NCBI RefSeq assembly: GCF_000428485.1
Contig: NZ_AUAA01000005.1
Coordinates: 1-64,000, forward strand
Length of the DNA stretch: 64,000 bases
Direction: 5' to 3'
Source of the DNA: Epilithonimonas tenax DSM 16811
GTDB lineage: Bacteria > Bacteroidota > Bacteroidia > Flavobacteriales > Weeksellaceae
In this document: positions 15,456 through 25,467 of the stretch, piece by piece
How the letters are laid out: each line of letters opens with the position of its first letter
How positions within the stretch are numbered: position 1 is the first letter of the stretch
Position numbers and translations under genes: made by a program
Notes under the pieces: model-generated
Told to the model about the DNA's origin: nothing
Databases searched by the model: none
The model's input: only the letters and a program-made list of their open reading frames with translations

Positions 15456-17735
15456 ATGAAAAAAATGAAAATGGATAACAAAACAGATGTGGAAGAACAA
15501 ATTGAAAGACCATCAAGGTTCATTAAAGAAAATATCCAGAGTGCGAAAGCTTTGCCGGAGATCCTTTTTATTACTTCTTTTCCACCAAAAGTATGCGGCA
15601 TTGCTACTTATTCTGAAGATTTGATACAAAGCCTAAAAACCAAATTCGTAAAATCTTTCAAAGCCATTATCTGCCCGATAGAAACTGAAGATGAGCACTA
15701 CGACTATGCTCAGAATACAGCCTATCATCTTAACACCTCAGACTACGATTCTTACATCCGACTGGCCAAGAAAATCAATAAAAGTGATGCTATTGAACTG
15801 GTGATGCTTCAGCACGAGTTCGGGTTCTTCGGTGCTGTACAAAATGGATTATCAAAATTCTTAGAATTGTTAGAAAAAGACATTATTGTCACTTTTCATA
15901 CCGTGCTTCCAAAACCCGATCCCGGACTTAAAAAACAAGTGCAGGAAATCGCCCATTATGCAAAATCAATCATTGTAATGACTGATATTTCTGCTACAAT
16001 ATTAGCAAAAGAATATAAAATATCACCCGAAAAAATTAACCTCATCCCTCACGGAACACACCTGTTGCCATTAACAGAAAAAAGTTCACTGAAAGATAAA
16101 TACCTGCTAAAAGGTAAAAAAGTTCTCTCTACTTTCGGATTATTAGGTTCGGGAAAAAACATCGAAACTACTTTGAATGCTTTACCAAAGATCATTGCTG
16201 AACATCCTGACGTTCTCTTTCTGATTATAGGAAAAACACATCCTGCCATTATTAAAAATGACGGAGAGGAATACCGCTTATCTCTAGAAAAAACAGTACA
16301 GGAACTACATTTGGAGAACAATGTACGGTTTGTCAATGCATACCTTCCCTTAGCAGAATTGCTAGAGTATCTTCAGTTGACAGACATCTATCTTTTTACC
16401 TCCAAAGATAGAAATCAGGCAGTAAGTGGGACGTTTTCCTACGCCATCAGTTGCGGTTGCCCAATCATTTCCACACCTATTCCACACGCATTGGAAGTCC
16501 TTAAAGAAGATACAGGAATTATTATAGATTTTGAATCGCCGGAACAACTTGCTTCCGCCGTAAACAAGGTCTTGAAAAATGAACAAATGCAGGAACAATT
16601 AAGTTCTAATGCATTGGAAAGAATGGCACCTACAGCTTGGGAAAATTCTTCCCTACTGCACGCTTTGCTTTTTCAAAAATTTGGAAACCACAAAATCCAG
16701 CTAAAATACAGTTTGCCTAAAATCAATTTGACACACATTCAAAATATGACCACAGATTTTGGAATGATCCAGTTTTCAAAGATCAACAGACCAGATATAG
16801 ATTCAGGTTATACCTTGGATGACAATGCCCGTGCGATGATCGCCATTTGCCAACATTTCGGGCAAACCAATGACGATGAAGATCTGAAGCTGATCACTAT
16901 TTATCTTGATTTTATAGAATTTTGTCAACAGCCAGACGGTAGTTTTCTTAATTACGTAGATGAGTATAAGAAATTTACCCCACAGAACTATGAAACCAAT
17001 CTGGAGGATTCCAACGGAAGAGCAATCTGGGCTTTGGGCTATTTGATATCCAAAAAAACTGTTTTACCGGAAAATTTGTCTTTAAAAGCAGAAAAAATCA
17101 TCAAAAAAAACCTTCCATTTGCCGAAAAAATGCATTCTACCAGAGCAATGGCATTTATCATTAAAGGCTTGCATTATCAAAATTCAACACAGAATATACC
17201 AGTCTTAATTACATTGGCCAACCGATTAGAGAAAATGTACGAACACGAGGCACAGAATAACTGGCACTGGTTTGAAAGTTACCTCACCTATGGCAACAGC
17301 GTACTTCCAGAAGCTATGCTTTGCGCCTGGATCTCTACAGGAAACAAAATGTACAAAAAAGTTGCACTAGAATCTTTTCAGTTTTTGTTATCAAAAATAT
17401 TCGTAAAGGATGCTATCAAAGTAATCTCCAACAAAGGATGGCTTCAAAAAAACGAAATCAAAGCAGAAGCAAATGGAGGCGAACAACCCATTGATGTGGC
17501 GTACACTATCTTAACATTATTCAAGTTTACAAAATATTTTAATGATGAACATTATCCAAAAATGATGAAAAATGCCTTCAATTGGTTTCTGGGAAAAAAT
17601 CATCTGAATCAGATCATTTACAATCCCGCCACAGGAGGTTGTTATGATGGTTTAGAAGAGAAAAATGTGAACCTGAACCAAGGTGCAGAATCTACCGTAA
17701 GCTATCTGATGGCAAGGCTTTGTTTTGAAGATTAA
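15456..17735 (+). CDS. Glycosyltransferase (GT4-like) fused to a helical C-terminal domain
   Basis: The 759-residue protein has two parts. Residues about 35-410 form a GT-B fold of the GT4 type: 'TSFPPKVCGIATYSEDLI', 'HGTHLLPLTE', 'LGSGKNIETTLNALPKI', and 'YAISCGCPIISTPIPHA', the sugar-nucleotide binding region. Residues 420-759 are all-helical with motifs such as 'GYTLDDNARAMIAICQHFG', 'DSNGRAIWALGYL' and 'GGEQPIDVAYTILTLFK', resembling an alpha/alpha toroid of glycosidase-like domains. The two-domain layout and the GH130 neighbour suggest a mannan-type glycan. Its stop overlaps the end of the convergent mlaD gene by four bases. Donor and acceptor are unknown. Confidence 0.88.
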   Translation: MKKMKMDNKTDVEEQIERPSRFIKENIQSAKALPEILFITSFPPKVCGIATYSEDLIQSLKTKFVKSFKAIICPIETEDEHYDYAQNTAYHLNTSDYDSYIRLAKKINKSDAIELVMLQHEFGFFGAVQNGLSKFLELLEKDIIVTFHTVLPKPDPGLKKQVQEIAHYAKSIIVMTDISATILAKEYKISPEKINLIPHGTHLLPLTEKSSLKDKYLLKGKKVLSTFGLLGSGKNIETTLNALPKIIAEHPDVLFLIIGKTHPAIIKNDGEEYRLSLEKTVQELHLENNVRFVNAYLPLAELLEYLQLTDIYLFTSKDRNQAVSGTFSYAISCGCPIISTPIPHALEVLKEDTGIIIDFESPEQLASAVNKVLKNEQMQEQLSSNALERMAPTAWENSSLLHALLFQKFGNHKIQLKYSLPKINLTHIQNMTTDFGMIQFSKINRPDIDSGYTLDDNARAMIAICQHFGQTNDDEDLKLITIYLDFIEFCQQPDGSFLNYVDEYKKFTPQNYETNLEDSNGRAIWALGYLISKKTVLPENLSLKAEKIIKKNLPFAEKMHSTRAMAFIIKGLHYQNSTQNIPVLITLANRLEKMYEHEAQNNWHWFESYLTYGNSVLPEAMLCAWISTGNKMYKKVALESFQFLLSKIFVKDAIKVISNKGWLQKNEIKAEANGGEQPIDVAYTILTLFKFTKYFNDEHYPKMMKNAFNWFLGKNHLNQIIYNPATGGCYDGLEEKNVNLNQGAESTVSYLMARLCFED

Positions 17736-18733
17736 GGTTTTGTTTCCTTTTTCTTGAGGTCTTTTTCCTGCTTGTGTTCTGCTTTTCTGAAATAACCACG
17801 GAATAGAAAATTGTGCTTCAAGGCTTCCATATTTTCATTCAATTTTTCCGCAGCGCCTTTTACACTGATGATCGTAGAATCGATATTTTTCACCAATGTT
17901 TCATCTTTTGTTATATAATTTAAAGAACCTTTTCCAGACTTGATCTCAAAGACATAATCGTCCAAACTTTGAGAGATCTTGTTGATGTCTTTACTGGATT
18001 TTTCCAAATTAGAAAAAACATTTTGAATTTTTGCGCGGGATTTCGGATCACTTAGAAGAACTGCTGCTGCACTTTCGTCGTAGTTTATTTTAGAAATGAT
18101 GGCATTGACTTTAGCCACAGCATCAGAAGCACCTTCTGCTGTTCTCTTCATTCCGGATACGGCGTAACGCAAGTCATTTTCAAGCAACGTATCGCTTAAT
18201 ATGGCACCCAAAGAACCTTTTCCTTCAACAATCTTATGGGTGATTTTAGCAAGGTCAGCAGTGATCAAAACAGCACTTTCGTTGGTTTTGCTAAAGGTCG
18301 CCATGATTTCATCAATAGTGACTTTTGTCCTCACCTGGATGTAGTCTCCTGAAACGACCATTTTACTAATTTTTTTTTCTCCGGGTACAAGGTTGACAAC
18401 CATACTCCCAACCAAACCGTCCGAGGCAATGCTTGCCACTGCATTTTTTTTGATGAATTTGGCAGCCTTTTCATCCACGGACATTTCTACCGTTATTTTA
18501 CCTTCCGCTGTCATCTGTATTTTGCCAACAGTTCCCACATCCACACCAGAATAGCGGACGTTGTTGCCAACTTGCAAACCGCTTACATCTGTAAAGATAG
18601 CCTTCAACTGAATATTACTGCTGAATAGATGCTGTCTTTTCCCAACTGAATAAAGTGCTGTGATCAGAAGTATGGTGCCAACGATAATAAAAATACCGAC
18701 ACTTATTTTTTTTGAGGTAGCGTTTTCCATCAT
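17732..18733 (-). CDS. mlaD: MlaD-family MCE-domain protein
   Basis: The 333-residue protein has one N-terminal membrane helix (about residues 10-26) and an MCE domain with 'FTDVSGLQVGNNVRYSGVDV' and 'GLVGSMVVNLVPG', followed by a long helical region (residues 150-330). MCE proteins are the periplasmic lipid-binding part of Mla-type ABC transporters, which move phospholipid between the inner and outer membranes. The gene directly follows the MlaF ATPase gene (one base apart). The extended C-terminus is longer than in E. coli MlaD and may form a helical bundle. It overlaps the convergent glycosyltransferase gene by four bases. Confidence 0.9.
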   Translation of the reverse strand: MMENATSKKISVGIFIIVGTILLITALYSVGKRQHLFSSNIQLKAIFTDVSGLQVGNNVRYSGVDVGTVGKIQMTAEGKITVEMSVDEKAAKFIKKNAVASIASDGLVGSMVVNLVPGEKKISKMVVSGDYIQVRTKVTIDEIMATFSKTNESAVLITADLAKITHKIVEGKGSLGAILSDTLLENDLRYAVSGMKRTAEGASDAVAKVNAIISKINYDESAAAVLLSDPKSRAKIQNVFSNLEKSSKDINKISQSLDDYVFEIKSGKGSLNYITKDETLVKNIDSTIISVKGAAEKLNENMEALKHNFLFRGYFRKAEHKQEKDLKKKETKP

Positions 18734-18734
18734 A

Positions 18735-19487
18735 TTAATTTTTAAAGAATGCCTTTACCTGAGGATCGTCAGAATTTGATAGTTCCTGAAAAGTTCCTTC
18801 GGCATAATTGGTGCCGTCTACCAAAAGGATCATGCGGCTCGAGATCACTCGGGCGCAATCCACATCATGGGTAATAATGATAGACGATGTTTTGTATTTT
18901 AGTTGAATACTTCGCAGTAATTCTATAATTTCTTTTGAAGTGATCGGATCCAAACCGGTGGTTGGTTCATCATAGATCATGATTTTAGGCTTCAGGATGA
19001 GAGCCCTTGCCAATGCAACCCTTCTTTGCATTCCGCCTGAAAGTTCAGAAGGCATCAAGTCGATGGTTTGTGAAAGACCGACATCTTTTAAAGCTTCTTT
19101 GACTAAAACTTCAGTCCCTGTGAAATTCTTAATTTTATTGATATTACGTCTCAGTGGAAACTCTAAATTTTCCCGAACAGTCATTGAATCATACAATGCA
19201 CTTCCCTGAAAAAGAAAGCCAATTTCCGTTCTTAATATATCCAGTTCCCTTTGCCCCATTTTTGTAATATCCTCCCCTTTGATCGTAATGGTTCCCCCAT
19301 CCGGCTTCATTAAACCCACAAGACATTTGACCATGACTGATTTTCCGGAGCCGGATTTTCCCATGATCACCAAACTTTCCCCCTCCAATAGTTTTAGATT
19401 AAACCCCTTCAAAACATGGTTCTCACCAAAATCTTTAGTGATATTTTTAAGTTCTAAAACCGCCTGTATGTTATGATCTGTTTCCAT
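18735..19487 (-). CDS. mlaF: MlaF-type ABC transporter ATPase
   Basis: The 250-residue ATPase has Walker A 'GKSGSGKSV', Q-loop 'FLFQGSALYDS', signature 'LSGGMQRRVALARAL' and Walker B 'IMIYDEPTTGLDP', with a family-typical 'SALYDSMTVRENLEFPL'. It powers the Mla lipid transporter. Its last base meets the MlaE gene and it precedes mlaD by one base, so all three are one operon in the order mlaE-mlaF-mlaD. Confidence 0.93.
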   Translation of the reverse strand: METDHNIQAVLELKNITKDFGENHVLKGFNLKLLEGESLVIMGKSGSGKSVMVKCLVGLMKPDGGTITIKGEDITKMGQRELDILRTEIGFLFQGSALYDSMTVRENLEFPLRRNINKIKNFTGTEVLVKEALKDVGLSQTIDLMPSELSGGMQRRVALARALILKPKIMIYDEPTTGLDPITSKEIIELLRSIQLKYKTSSIIITHDVDCARVISSRMILLVDGTNYAEGTFQELSNSDDPQVKAFFKN

Positions 19488-20272
19488 TATACATTAAAAA
19501 TAATATCGGTTATAAACACGGCTATGAAATCTATGATAAAGATCAACATCGAGGTGTAGACGACCGCAGCATTGGATGCATCGCCTACGCCTACCGTTCC
19601 TTTCTCACAATTATAACCCTTATAACAGCCTATTAAACCGATGGCAAAACCAAAAAAGATTGATTTGATGGTCGCAGGAATAATATCGCCAAATTTTATA
19701 GAAGTAAAAACCTTATTAAAATAAAGCGTGAATGAAACATCGGACTTTAAATTTTCAACAAGCGCCGAGCCTACAAGCGAAATGCTGTCACCTACGATAA
19801 TTAAGAGTGGAAGCATCAATGTACTGGCAACGATGCGCGTGACAACCAAATATTTGAATGGATTGGTACCGGAAACTTCCATCGCATCTATCTGCTCTGT
19901 TACTCGCATGGAACCTAACTCTGCTCCAATCCCCGAACCTACTCTGCCGGCACAGATCAGCGCGATGATCACAGGTCCAATTTCACGAATGATCGATATA
20001 CTGATCATCGATGGAATCCAGGATTCAGCACCAAATTGCTCCAGTGTCGGGCGGGATTGCAACGTAAAGACCAAACCTAATATAAATCCTGTCACCATGA
20101 CCAAAAGCAATGAACGGTTGCCAATACTGTAACATTGGCGAATTAGTTCTTCAAACTCAAAGGGCGGTACGAAAACTTCCCGAAAAAAACGTCCGGCAAA
20201 TAGACCTATATCTCCTACTTCAGAGATGGAAGATCTTATAGAGGACGATGAAAGAAAAGTTTTAAACATCAA
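19487..20272 (-). CDS. mlaE: MlaE-type ABC transporter permease
   Basis: The 261-residue membrane protein matches the MlaE/YrbE permease family: 'LGLVFTLQSRPTLEQFGAES', 'REIGPVIIALICAGRVGSGIGAELGSM' region with 'EQIDAMEVSGTNPFKYLV', and 'FFGFAIGLIGCYKGYN'. Five helices are expected. It shares one base with mlaF. The genes for a separate MlaC or MlaB protein are not seen in this window, as is common in Bacteroidota. Confidence 0.93.
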   Translation of the reverse strand: MMFKTFLSSSSIRSSISEVGDIGLFAGRFFREVFVPPFEFEELIRQCYSIGNRSLLLVMVTGFILGLVFTLQSRPTLEQFGAESWIPSMISISIIREIGPVIIALICAGRVGSGIGAELGSMRVTEQIDAMEVSGTNPFKYLVVTRIVASTLMLPLLIIVGDSISLVGSALVENLKSDVSFTLYFNKVFTSIKFGDIIPATIKSIFFGFAIGLIGCYKGYNCEKGTVGVGDASNAAVVYTSMLIFIIDFIAVFITDIIFNV

Positions 20273-20632
20273 GTTTAGTTCTTCCTCAAATGTACTCTTA
20301 ATAAAATGGCTTATGTTACATAAAAAAATGATTTAGTTTAATAAAAATGTGATTGTCCTCAATGGGTAATCCGTTGCCGTAACTATATACCTCTTGCTTA
20401 AGTTGCCGCCTTTGTCTATCAAAAACGTTTCATTAGCGTCATGCCAAGTTTGACCTTAGGTTGCATTAAATAAGATGAATAACAGCGGATTTACATCAAT
20501 AAAAAGAGCTAGAATCAAAAATTAAAAATAGGCGTTGGTCAATCACGAATGACTATCCCCAATCAATTTTATAACAGCCATCACGTGGTTTTCCTTTTAG
20601 TATTCATAAATTTGTATCAAACAGAAAGAACT
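20273..20632. other. Divergent promoter region of mlaE and nhaA
   Basis: About 360 bases between divergent genes. The upstream extension of the nhaA frame (20549-20632) has no family similarity and was not taken as coding. I see no repeat or RNA; it must hold both promoters. Confidence 0.6.
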
Positions 20633-21976
20633 ATGGTCAAAGATTATCAGAAAAAACCGATTGACAAGATCGTTTATCCCGTTCAAAGATTTATCCAGCA
20701 GGAAAAATCAGGTGGTTTGTTATTGGGCATCAGTGTCATTATTGCTTTGATACTGGCCAACTCACCTCTGTCTGCCGGTTACCATCATTTTTTGGAGCAG
20801 ACTTTTGGTTTTGGGTGGAATGGGCGCAGTTATTTTAATTTCAGTATGCACCATTGGATCAATGATGGATTGATGTCTGTTTTCTTCTTTGTTGTAGGAT
20901 TGGAGCTGAAACGTGAGATTATAGGAGGTGAACTCTCCAACCCGCGGAAAGCGATGTTGCCTATCGTGGCAGCCATTGGAGGAATGGTGATGCCGGCATT
21001 GATTTTCTTACTATTTAATCCCTCCGGAGAGATGCACAAAGGCTGGGGAATCCCAATGGCGACGGATATTGCTTTTGCATTGGGCGTTCTCTTTTTGCTG
21101 GGGAACAAGATACCGCTTTCTCTCAAAGTTTTTTTGACCGCTTTGGCCATTGTTGATGATCTGGGAGCGGTTTTGGTTATTGCATTTTTCTACACGGCTG
21201 ATATACAGACGACTTATCTGCTGATAGGACTTTTCATCTTGGCTGTGATGTATTTGGGAAACAAATTGGGCATCAGGTCTGTGTTTTTCTTTGCTTTTCT
21301 TGGCATTTGCGGTGTTTGGACCTGTTTTGTGATATCTGGTGTCCACGCTACTATTGCAGCGGTTTTGGCTGCTTTTACCATCCCTGCAGATGTAAAAATT
21401 AAGGAAACGATTTTTATTGGCAAGATCAGTAATTATCTGGACACTTTTAAAAATATAGATCCTACGGAGGATAATCCCACGCTTACCAATGACCAGTTGC
21501 ATGTTTTAGAAAAAATAAATGAGGCAACCATCGCTGCAACGCCGCCACTCCAAAGGCTGGAACACGCGATGCATCCTATTGTAACCTTTGTCATCATTCC
21601 TATTTTCGCAATCGCCAATGCGGGCGTTTCTCTGAATATTGAATTTGACAGTTTATTTGATACCAATATTGCAATAGGTGTTGCATTGGGATTGCTAGTC
21701 GGTAAGGTTTTGGGCGTTGTCGGGTTTACTGCTGTTTTTATCAAACTCAAAATTGCCAACGTACCGGAAGGGATGACGATTTGGAATCTTTTAGGACTTG
21801 GTTTTCTAGCCTCGATTGGATTTACAATGTCATTATTTGTGACTTCTCTGGCTTTTACCCACGAGGAATATCAGACGCAGGCGAAGATCGGGATTTTTGC
21901 AGCTTCCATTATTGGAGGAATTACAGGCTATATCATTCTTAATAAAAACGCTAAACCAACAGCTGCTGATGAGTAA
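20633..21976 (+). CDS. nhaA: Na+/H+ antiporter NhaA
   Basis: The start at 20633 (MVKDYQKK) gives a 447-residue protein; the longer frame from 20549 adds 28 residues unlike the family. NhaA landmarks are present: 'GLELKREIIGGELSNPRKA', 'GIPMATDIAFALGVL' and 'TALAIVDDLGAVLVIAFFY', with the paired Asp residues of the ion site. It exchanges sodium for protons at the inner membrane for pH and salt tolerance. A long hydrophilic loop (around residues 250-300) lies between helices. Its stop overlaps the DUF389 start by eight bases, so the two are coupled. Confidence 0.93.
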   Translation: MVKDYQKKPIDKIVYPVQRFIQQEKSGGLLLGISVIIALILANSPLSAGYHHFLEQTFGFGWNGRSYFNFSMHHWINDGLMSVFFFVVGLELKREIIGGELSNPRKAMLPIVAAIGGMVMPALIFLLFNPSGEMHKGWGIPMATDIAFALGVLFLLGNKIPLSLKVFLTALAIVDDLGAVLVIAFFYTADIQTTYLLIGLFILAVMYLGNKLGIRSVFFFAFLGICGVWTCFVISGVHATIAAVLAAFTIPADVKIKETIFIGKISNYLDTFKNIDPTEDNPTLTNDQLHVLEKINEATIAATPPLQRLEHAMHPIVTFVIIPIFAIANAGVSLNIEFDSLFDTNIAIGVALGLLVGKVLGVVGFTAVFIKLKIANVPEGMTIWNLLGLGFLASIGFTMSLFVTSLAFTHEEYQTQAKIGIFAASIIGGITGYIILNKNAKPTAADE

Positions 21977-23255
21977 AATTTTTAATTTCATTAACCTCCA
22001 TAACGGAGAGCAAAAAAAGGACAAAGTACTGGAGAATGTGACTTCCAATATCTCATTCCGTGGCTCCAACCTCTGGATTTTGGCTTGTGCAATTATCATT
22101 GCGTCCGTTGGTCTTAATGTCAACTCTACGGCGGTTATTATTGGAGCGATGCTTATATCGCCGTTGATGGGTCCTATTGTTGGGGCTGGATTTGCATTAG
22201 GAACCTATAATTTTCCATTACTGAAAAAGTCTGTTAAGAATCTGCTGATTGCCACCGTTGTCAGTCTTTTTGTATCTGCACTGTATTTTTACATTAGTCC
22301 TTTTAAGGATGTACAGTCTGAGCTTTTAGCGAGGACAGCACCTAATATTTACGATGTATTGATTGCCTTCTTTGGAGGATTGGTAGGAGTCATAGCGATT
22401 ACGAGAGTGGAAAAAGGAAATCCAATTCCCGGTGTTGCCATTGCCACAGCTCTTATGCCACCATTATGCACCGCAGGATTTGGATTGGCTACTTTCAATT
22501 TCTCATTTTTTTTAGGTGCTTTTTACCTTTACACGATCAATTGCTTTTTCATCTGTATAGCTACATTTCTGGTGGTAAAATACTTACATTATCCTTCCTC
22601 TATCGTTGACAGCAAATATGAAAAAAGAATCAGGTATAGCATCTCATTCCTCATCCTTGTGATGATCGTTCCCAGCTCTTATCTGGCCTATAATCTTTTT
22701 AATGAAAAGAAATTTACCAAAACGGCTGAGCTTTTTATTCAAAATCAATTTGATAATAATGGTTATACGATCATTTATAAAAAAATCAATTACAATTCTA
22801 ATCCCAAGATCATAGATATAGCTTTTCTAAATAAAAAATTCACACCGGAAGAGATTGCTTCATACAACCAAATGTTGGATGACCATGGTCTGCCAAATAC
22901 CAAATTCAATATACGGCAGAACGATTCAGATCTCAAATCGGAAATATTGAGCGAAATAAACAAGAACAATACTAATTTATCTGAAAAAGATATAGCCATT
23001 TCCAAACTGAGACAGGAACTAGACACTTATAAAATGTCAGATTCCACATTGGTCAAAGAAATTCGGATACTGTACCCAACTATCTCTGAAGTATCTTACG
23101 GAAAGGTAGAAAAATATCCCTTGACGGACAGCGCGAAAATTGAGTTCGTACTCATCTATTCCGGCACAGATATCAACCAAAAACAGCTTAAAAACTGGTT
23201 AGCAGCGCGATTAAATGAAAAAAATATAGAGATTTTACAAAATCCCGAAAAATAG
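21969..23255 (+). CDS. DUF389 membrane protein (TIGR00341 family)
   Basis: The start at 21969 (MSKIFNFI) is preferred over 21897, which lies inside nhaA. The 428-residue protein has the DUF389 core with 'ACAIIIASVGLNVNSTAVIIGAMLISPLMGPI' region, 'GFALGTYNFPLLKKSVKNL' and 'NPIPGVAIATALMPPLCTAGFG', six or so helices. A long soluble C-terminal part (residues 230-428) is attached. The family is of unknown function but is often near ion transporters. It overlaps nhaA by eight bases, so the two are probably regulated together. Confidence 0.88.
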   Translation: MSKIFNFINLHNGEQKKDKVLENVTSNISFRGSNLWILACAIIIASVGLNVNSTAVIIGAMLISPLMGPIVGAGFALGTYNFPLLKKSVKNLLIATVVSLFVSALYFYISPFKDVQSELLARTAPNIYDVLIAFFGGLVGVIAITRVEKGNPIPGVAIATALMPPLCTAGFGLATFNFSFFLGAFYLYTINCFFICIATFLVVKYLHYPSSIVDSKYEKRIRYSISFLILVMIVPSSYLAYNLFNEKKFTKTAELFIQNQFDNNGYTIIYKKINYNSNPKIIDIAFLNKKFTPEEIASYNQMLDDHGLPNTKFNIRQNDSDLKSEILSEINKNNTNLSEKDIAISKLRQELDTYKMSDSTLVKEIRILYPTISEVSYGKVEKYPLTDSAKIEFVLIYSGTDINQKQLKNWLAARLNEKNIEILQNPEK

Positions 23256-23368
23256 TCTGTAATTATGGTGCTGCTGAACCGATCATTTATTTTCTAATCA
23301 TTCCAGGATTAGAGCAAGGCTTTCCCACATCGTTTTGATATATTTGCATATCAAGTCTAACATATACA

Positions 23369-25258
23369 GTGGCAATCAGCCATTGCTTTCAATTTTTCCA
23401 ACATACAACTGTGAATATTCATAACAAAAAAAAATTTTTCAGCTTTCTCAAATTCAAAAGAGATTTTCAGCAATATGGGCTGGAGAAAGCGCGCAGTTAT
23501 GAGTTGATTCTTCATTGGCTGAATAACAGACTGAGCAGAAGCCAGTTTCTATTGCTTTCCGGTATTTTGGTAGGTTGTACAGCAGGATTAGCAGGTGTCT
23601 TGCTGAAAACAATTGTTCATAATATTCATTACTTTATTACAAACAAAGTTCATTTTGAATATCAGATTTTGTTTTACGTTATCTTTCCATTTTTAGGAAT
23701 TGTATTGACGACCAGCATCGTTCTTACCATTTTCAAAGGACAGGACAGAAAGGGAATTGGCGCTATTCTGTATGAAATTGCTCAAAACTCAAGCATCGTT
23801 TCTTCCGTTAAAACATATTCCCAGATTGTTCAAAGCGCTATCACCGTTGGACTTGGAGGTTCTGCAGGTCTGGAAAGTCCGATTGCCGTTACAGGTGCGG
23901 CCATAGGTTCCAACTTTGCGCAGACCTACAGGCTGAATTATAAAGAACGCACCTTGCTGCTGGCCGCTGGCGCCACAGCCGGCGTTGCCTCTGCTTTTAA
24001 TGCTCCCATTGCGGGTATTATGTTTGCTTTTGAAATCCTACTGACAGGTGTTGTATTTACAGATTTTATCCCTTTGGTTGTTGCGGCGGTCTGCGGAAGT
24101 CTATTGTCCAGGATTCTTCTTCAGGAGGATATTCTTTTCAGGTTCTATACGCGGGAAGCATTCAATTATAAAAACCTGCCCTACTATTTTATTTTAGGCA
24201 TTGTAACAGGATTGTACGCCAGGTATTTCTTGATAATTTCTCATAAAGTGGAACATTTTCTCAAGGAACTTAACATATCAAGAATCCGAAAAGCGATGCT
24301 GGGAAGCGCTGTTTTATCATTGCTTTGTGTTCTTTTTCCACCGCTATTTGGGGAAGGTTACGACACTGTAAAAGCGTTTACCAACGGCCATGCGAACGTT
24401 ATTATTGAAAATAGTTTTTTCCGCTATTTTGAAATTAAAGAATGGACGATCATCATATTTTTGATTCTGGTTTGCTTACTCAAGGCTTTTGCTACGTCTT
24501 TCACTATTTTCGGTGGTGGTAATGGCGGTAATTTTGCACCATCACTTTTTGCAGGTGGTACCGTGGGGTTTTTATTTGCATTGGTATGCCAGCACATCGG
24601 TTTTCGAGATGTTCCTGTTTCCAATTTGGTTCTTGTTGGGATGGCAGGCGCAATGAGCGGTGTTCTGTATGCGCCCTTAACGGCTATATTTCTGATCGCA
24701 GAATCCAGTTCGGGATATGATCTGTTCATCCCTCTGATGATCGTTTCTGTCATATCATATCTCATTGCCAAATGGTTTTCCAATATCTCTCCTGAACTGA
24801 AATCTTTGGCAGAACAAGGAAAGATATTCACCAATCAGCACGATAAAAATCTTTTATTTTCGCTGCATACAGAAGATTTTATTGATAAATATTCTCAGAC
24901 GATCAATGAAAATGCTTCTATTGAAGATCTTTTTGAACTGGTGAAAAACGGGAAGAAAAACTTTTTCGCCGTTGTAGATGATCACAATAAACTGCAGGGC
25001 ATTCTCACTTTGGATGATATCCGTCCTTATCTTTTTAATCAGGACGATAATGCATCCTTTCCTGTGACCAAAATAATGAAAGCGCCGCCGGCTCTGATAA
25101 AACCTGAAGACAAACCTTTGGAAATCCTGCAGATTTTTGATGATACTGGATTTTGGAATCTGCCTGTGGTCAACCACCACAATGAGTTTGTTGGATTTAT
25201 TTCAAAATCTTCAATTCTGATGAGCTACAGACAGATCTTGAAAGGTTATTCTGAATAA
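23369..25258 (+). CDS. ClC-family chloride channel with C-terminal CBS pair
   Basis: The 629-residue protein has a ClC membrane domain: 'GLGGSAGLESPIAVTGAAIG' near residue 163, in which Glu168 occupies the gating position of the usual G-R-E-G-P motif but the motif reads G-L-E-S-P; and 'FGGGNGGNFAPSLFAGG' near 385. Two CBS domains follow (residues 500-625) and may sense nucleotides. The start is GTG at 23369; a second GTG at 23411 is equally possible. It could be a chloride/proton exchanger supporting acid or ion balance together with NhaA just upstream. Confidence 0.9.
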   Translation: MAISHCFQFFQHTTVNIHNKKKFFSFLKFKRDFQQYGLEKARSYELILHWLNNRLSRSQFLLLSGILVGCTAGLAGVLLKTIVHNIHYFITNKVHFEYQILFYVIFPFLGIVLTTSIVLTIFKGQDRKGIGAILYEIAQNSSIVSSVKTYSQIVQSAITVGLGGSAGLESPIAVTGAAIGSNFAQTYRLNYKERTLLLAAGATAGVASAFNAPIAGIMFAFEILLTGVVFTDFIPLVVAAVCGSLLSRILLQEDILFRFYTREAFNYKNLPYYFILGIVTGLYARYFLIISHKVEHFLKELNISRIRKAMLGSAVLSLLCVLFPPLFGEGYDTVKAFTNGHANVIIENSFFRYFEIKEWTIIIFLILVCLLKAFATSFTIFGGGNGGNFAPSLFAGGTVGFLFALVCQHIGFRDVPVSNLVLVGMAGAMSGVLYAPLTAIFLIAESSSGYDLFIPLMIVSVISYLIAKWFSNISPELKSLAEQGKIFTNQHDKNLLFSLHTEDFIDKYSQTINENASIEDLFELVKNGKKNFFAVVDDHNKLQGILTLDDIRPYLFNQDDNASFPVTKIMKAPPALIKPEDKPLEILQIFDDTGFWNLPVVNHHNEFVGFISKSSILMSYRQILKGYSE

Positions 25259-25332
25259 TTAATCAAAGAAGCTTCTACTCAGACGACAATGCTGATTATT
25301 CTGCTTTTATTACTTTTGCAAAAATTTTACTA

Positions 25333-25467
25333 ATGGAGGGGAAACAATTATTCGATTATGAAACTGCTGAAAACAAAGAGAAAGATCAGGAAAAGTCCAA
25401 TGCCGGCACTTTTTTAAAGGTGATCCAGATCTTATTAAGTATTATAATGGGAGCTATGCATGTTTAG
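25333..25467 (+). CDS. Small ORF, 44 aa, upstream of the 127-aa membrane protein
   Basis: ATG at 25333 opens 44 codons. The first 28 residues are charged (MEGKQLFDYETAENKEKDQEKSN...) and the end is hydrophobic ('FLKVIQILLSIIMGAMHV'), one possible membrane helix. Its stop overlaps the start of the next gene by eight bases (25460-25467), the arrangement of coupled genes. A TACTTTTG box at 25311-25318 lies just upstream. No family recognised. Confidence 0.55.
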   Translation: MEGKQLFDYETAENKEKDQEKSNAGTFLKVIQILLSIIMGAMHV

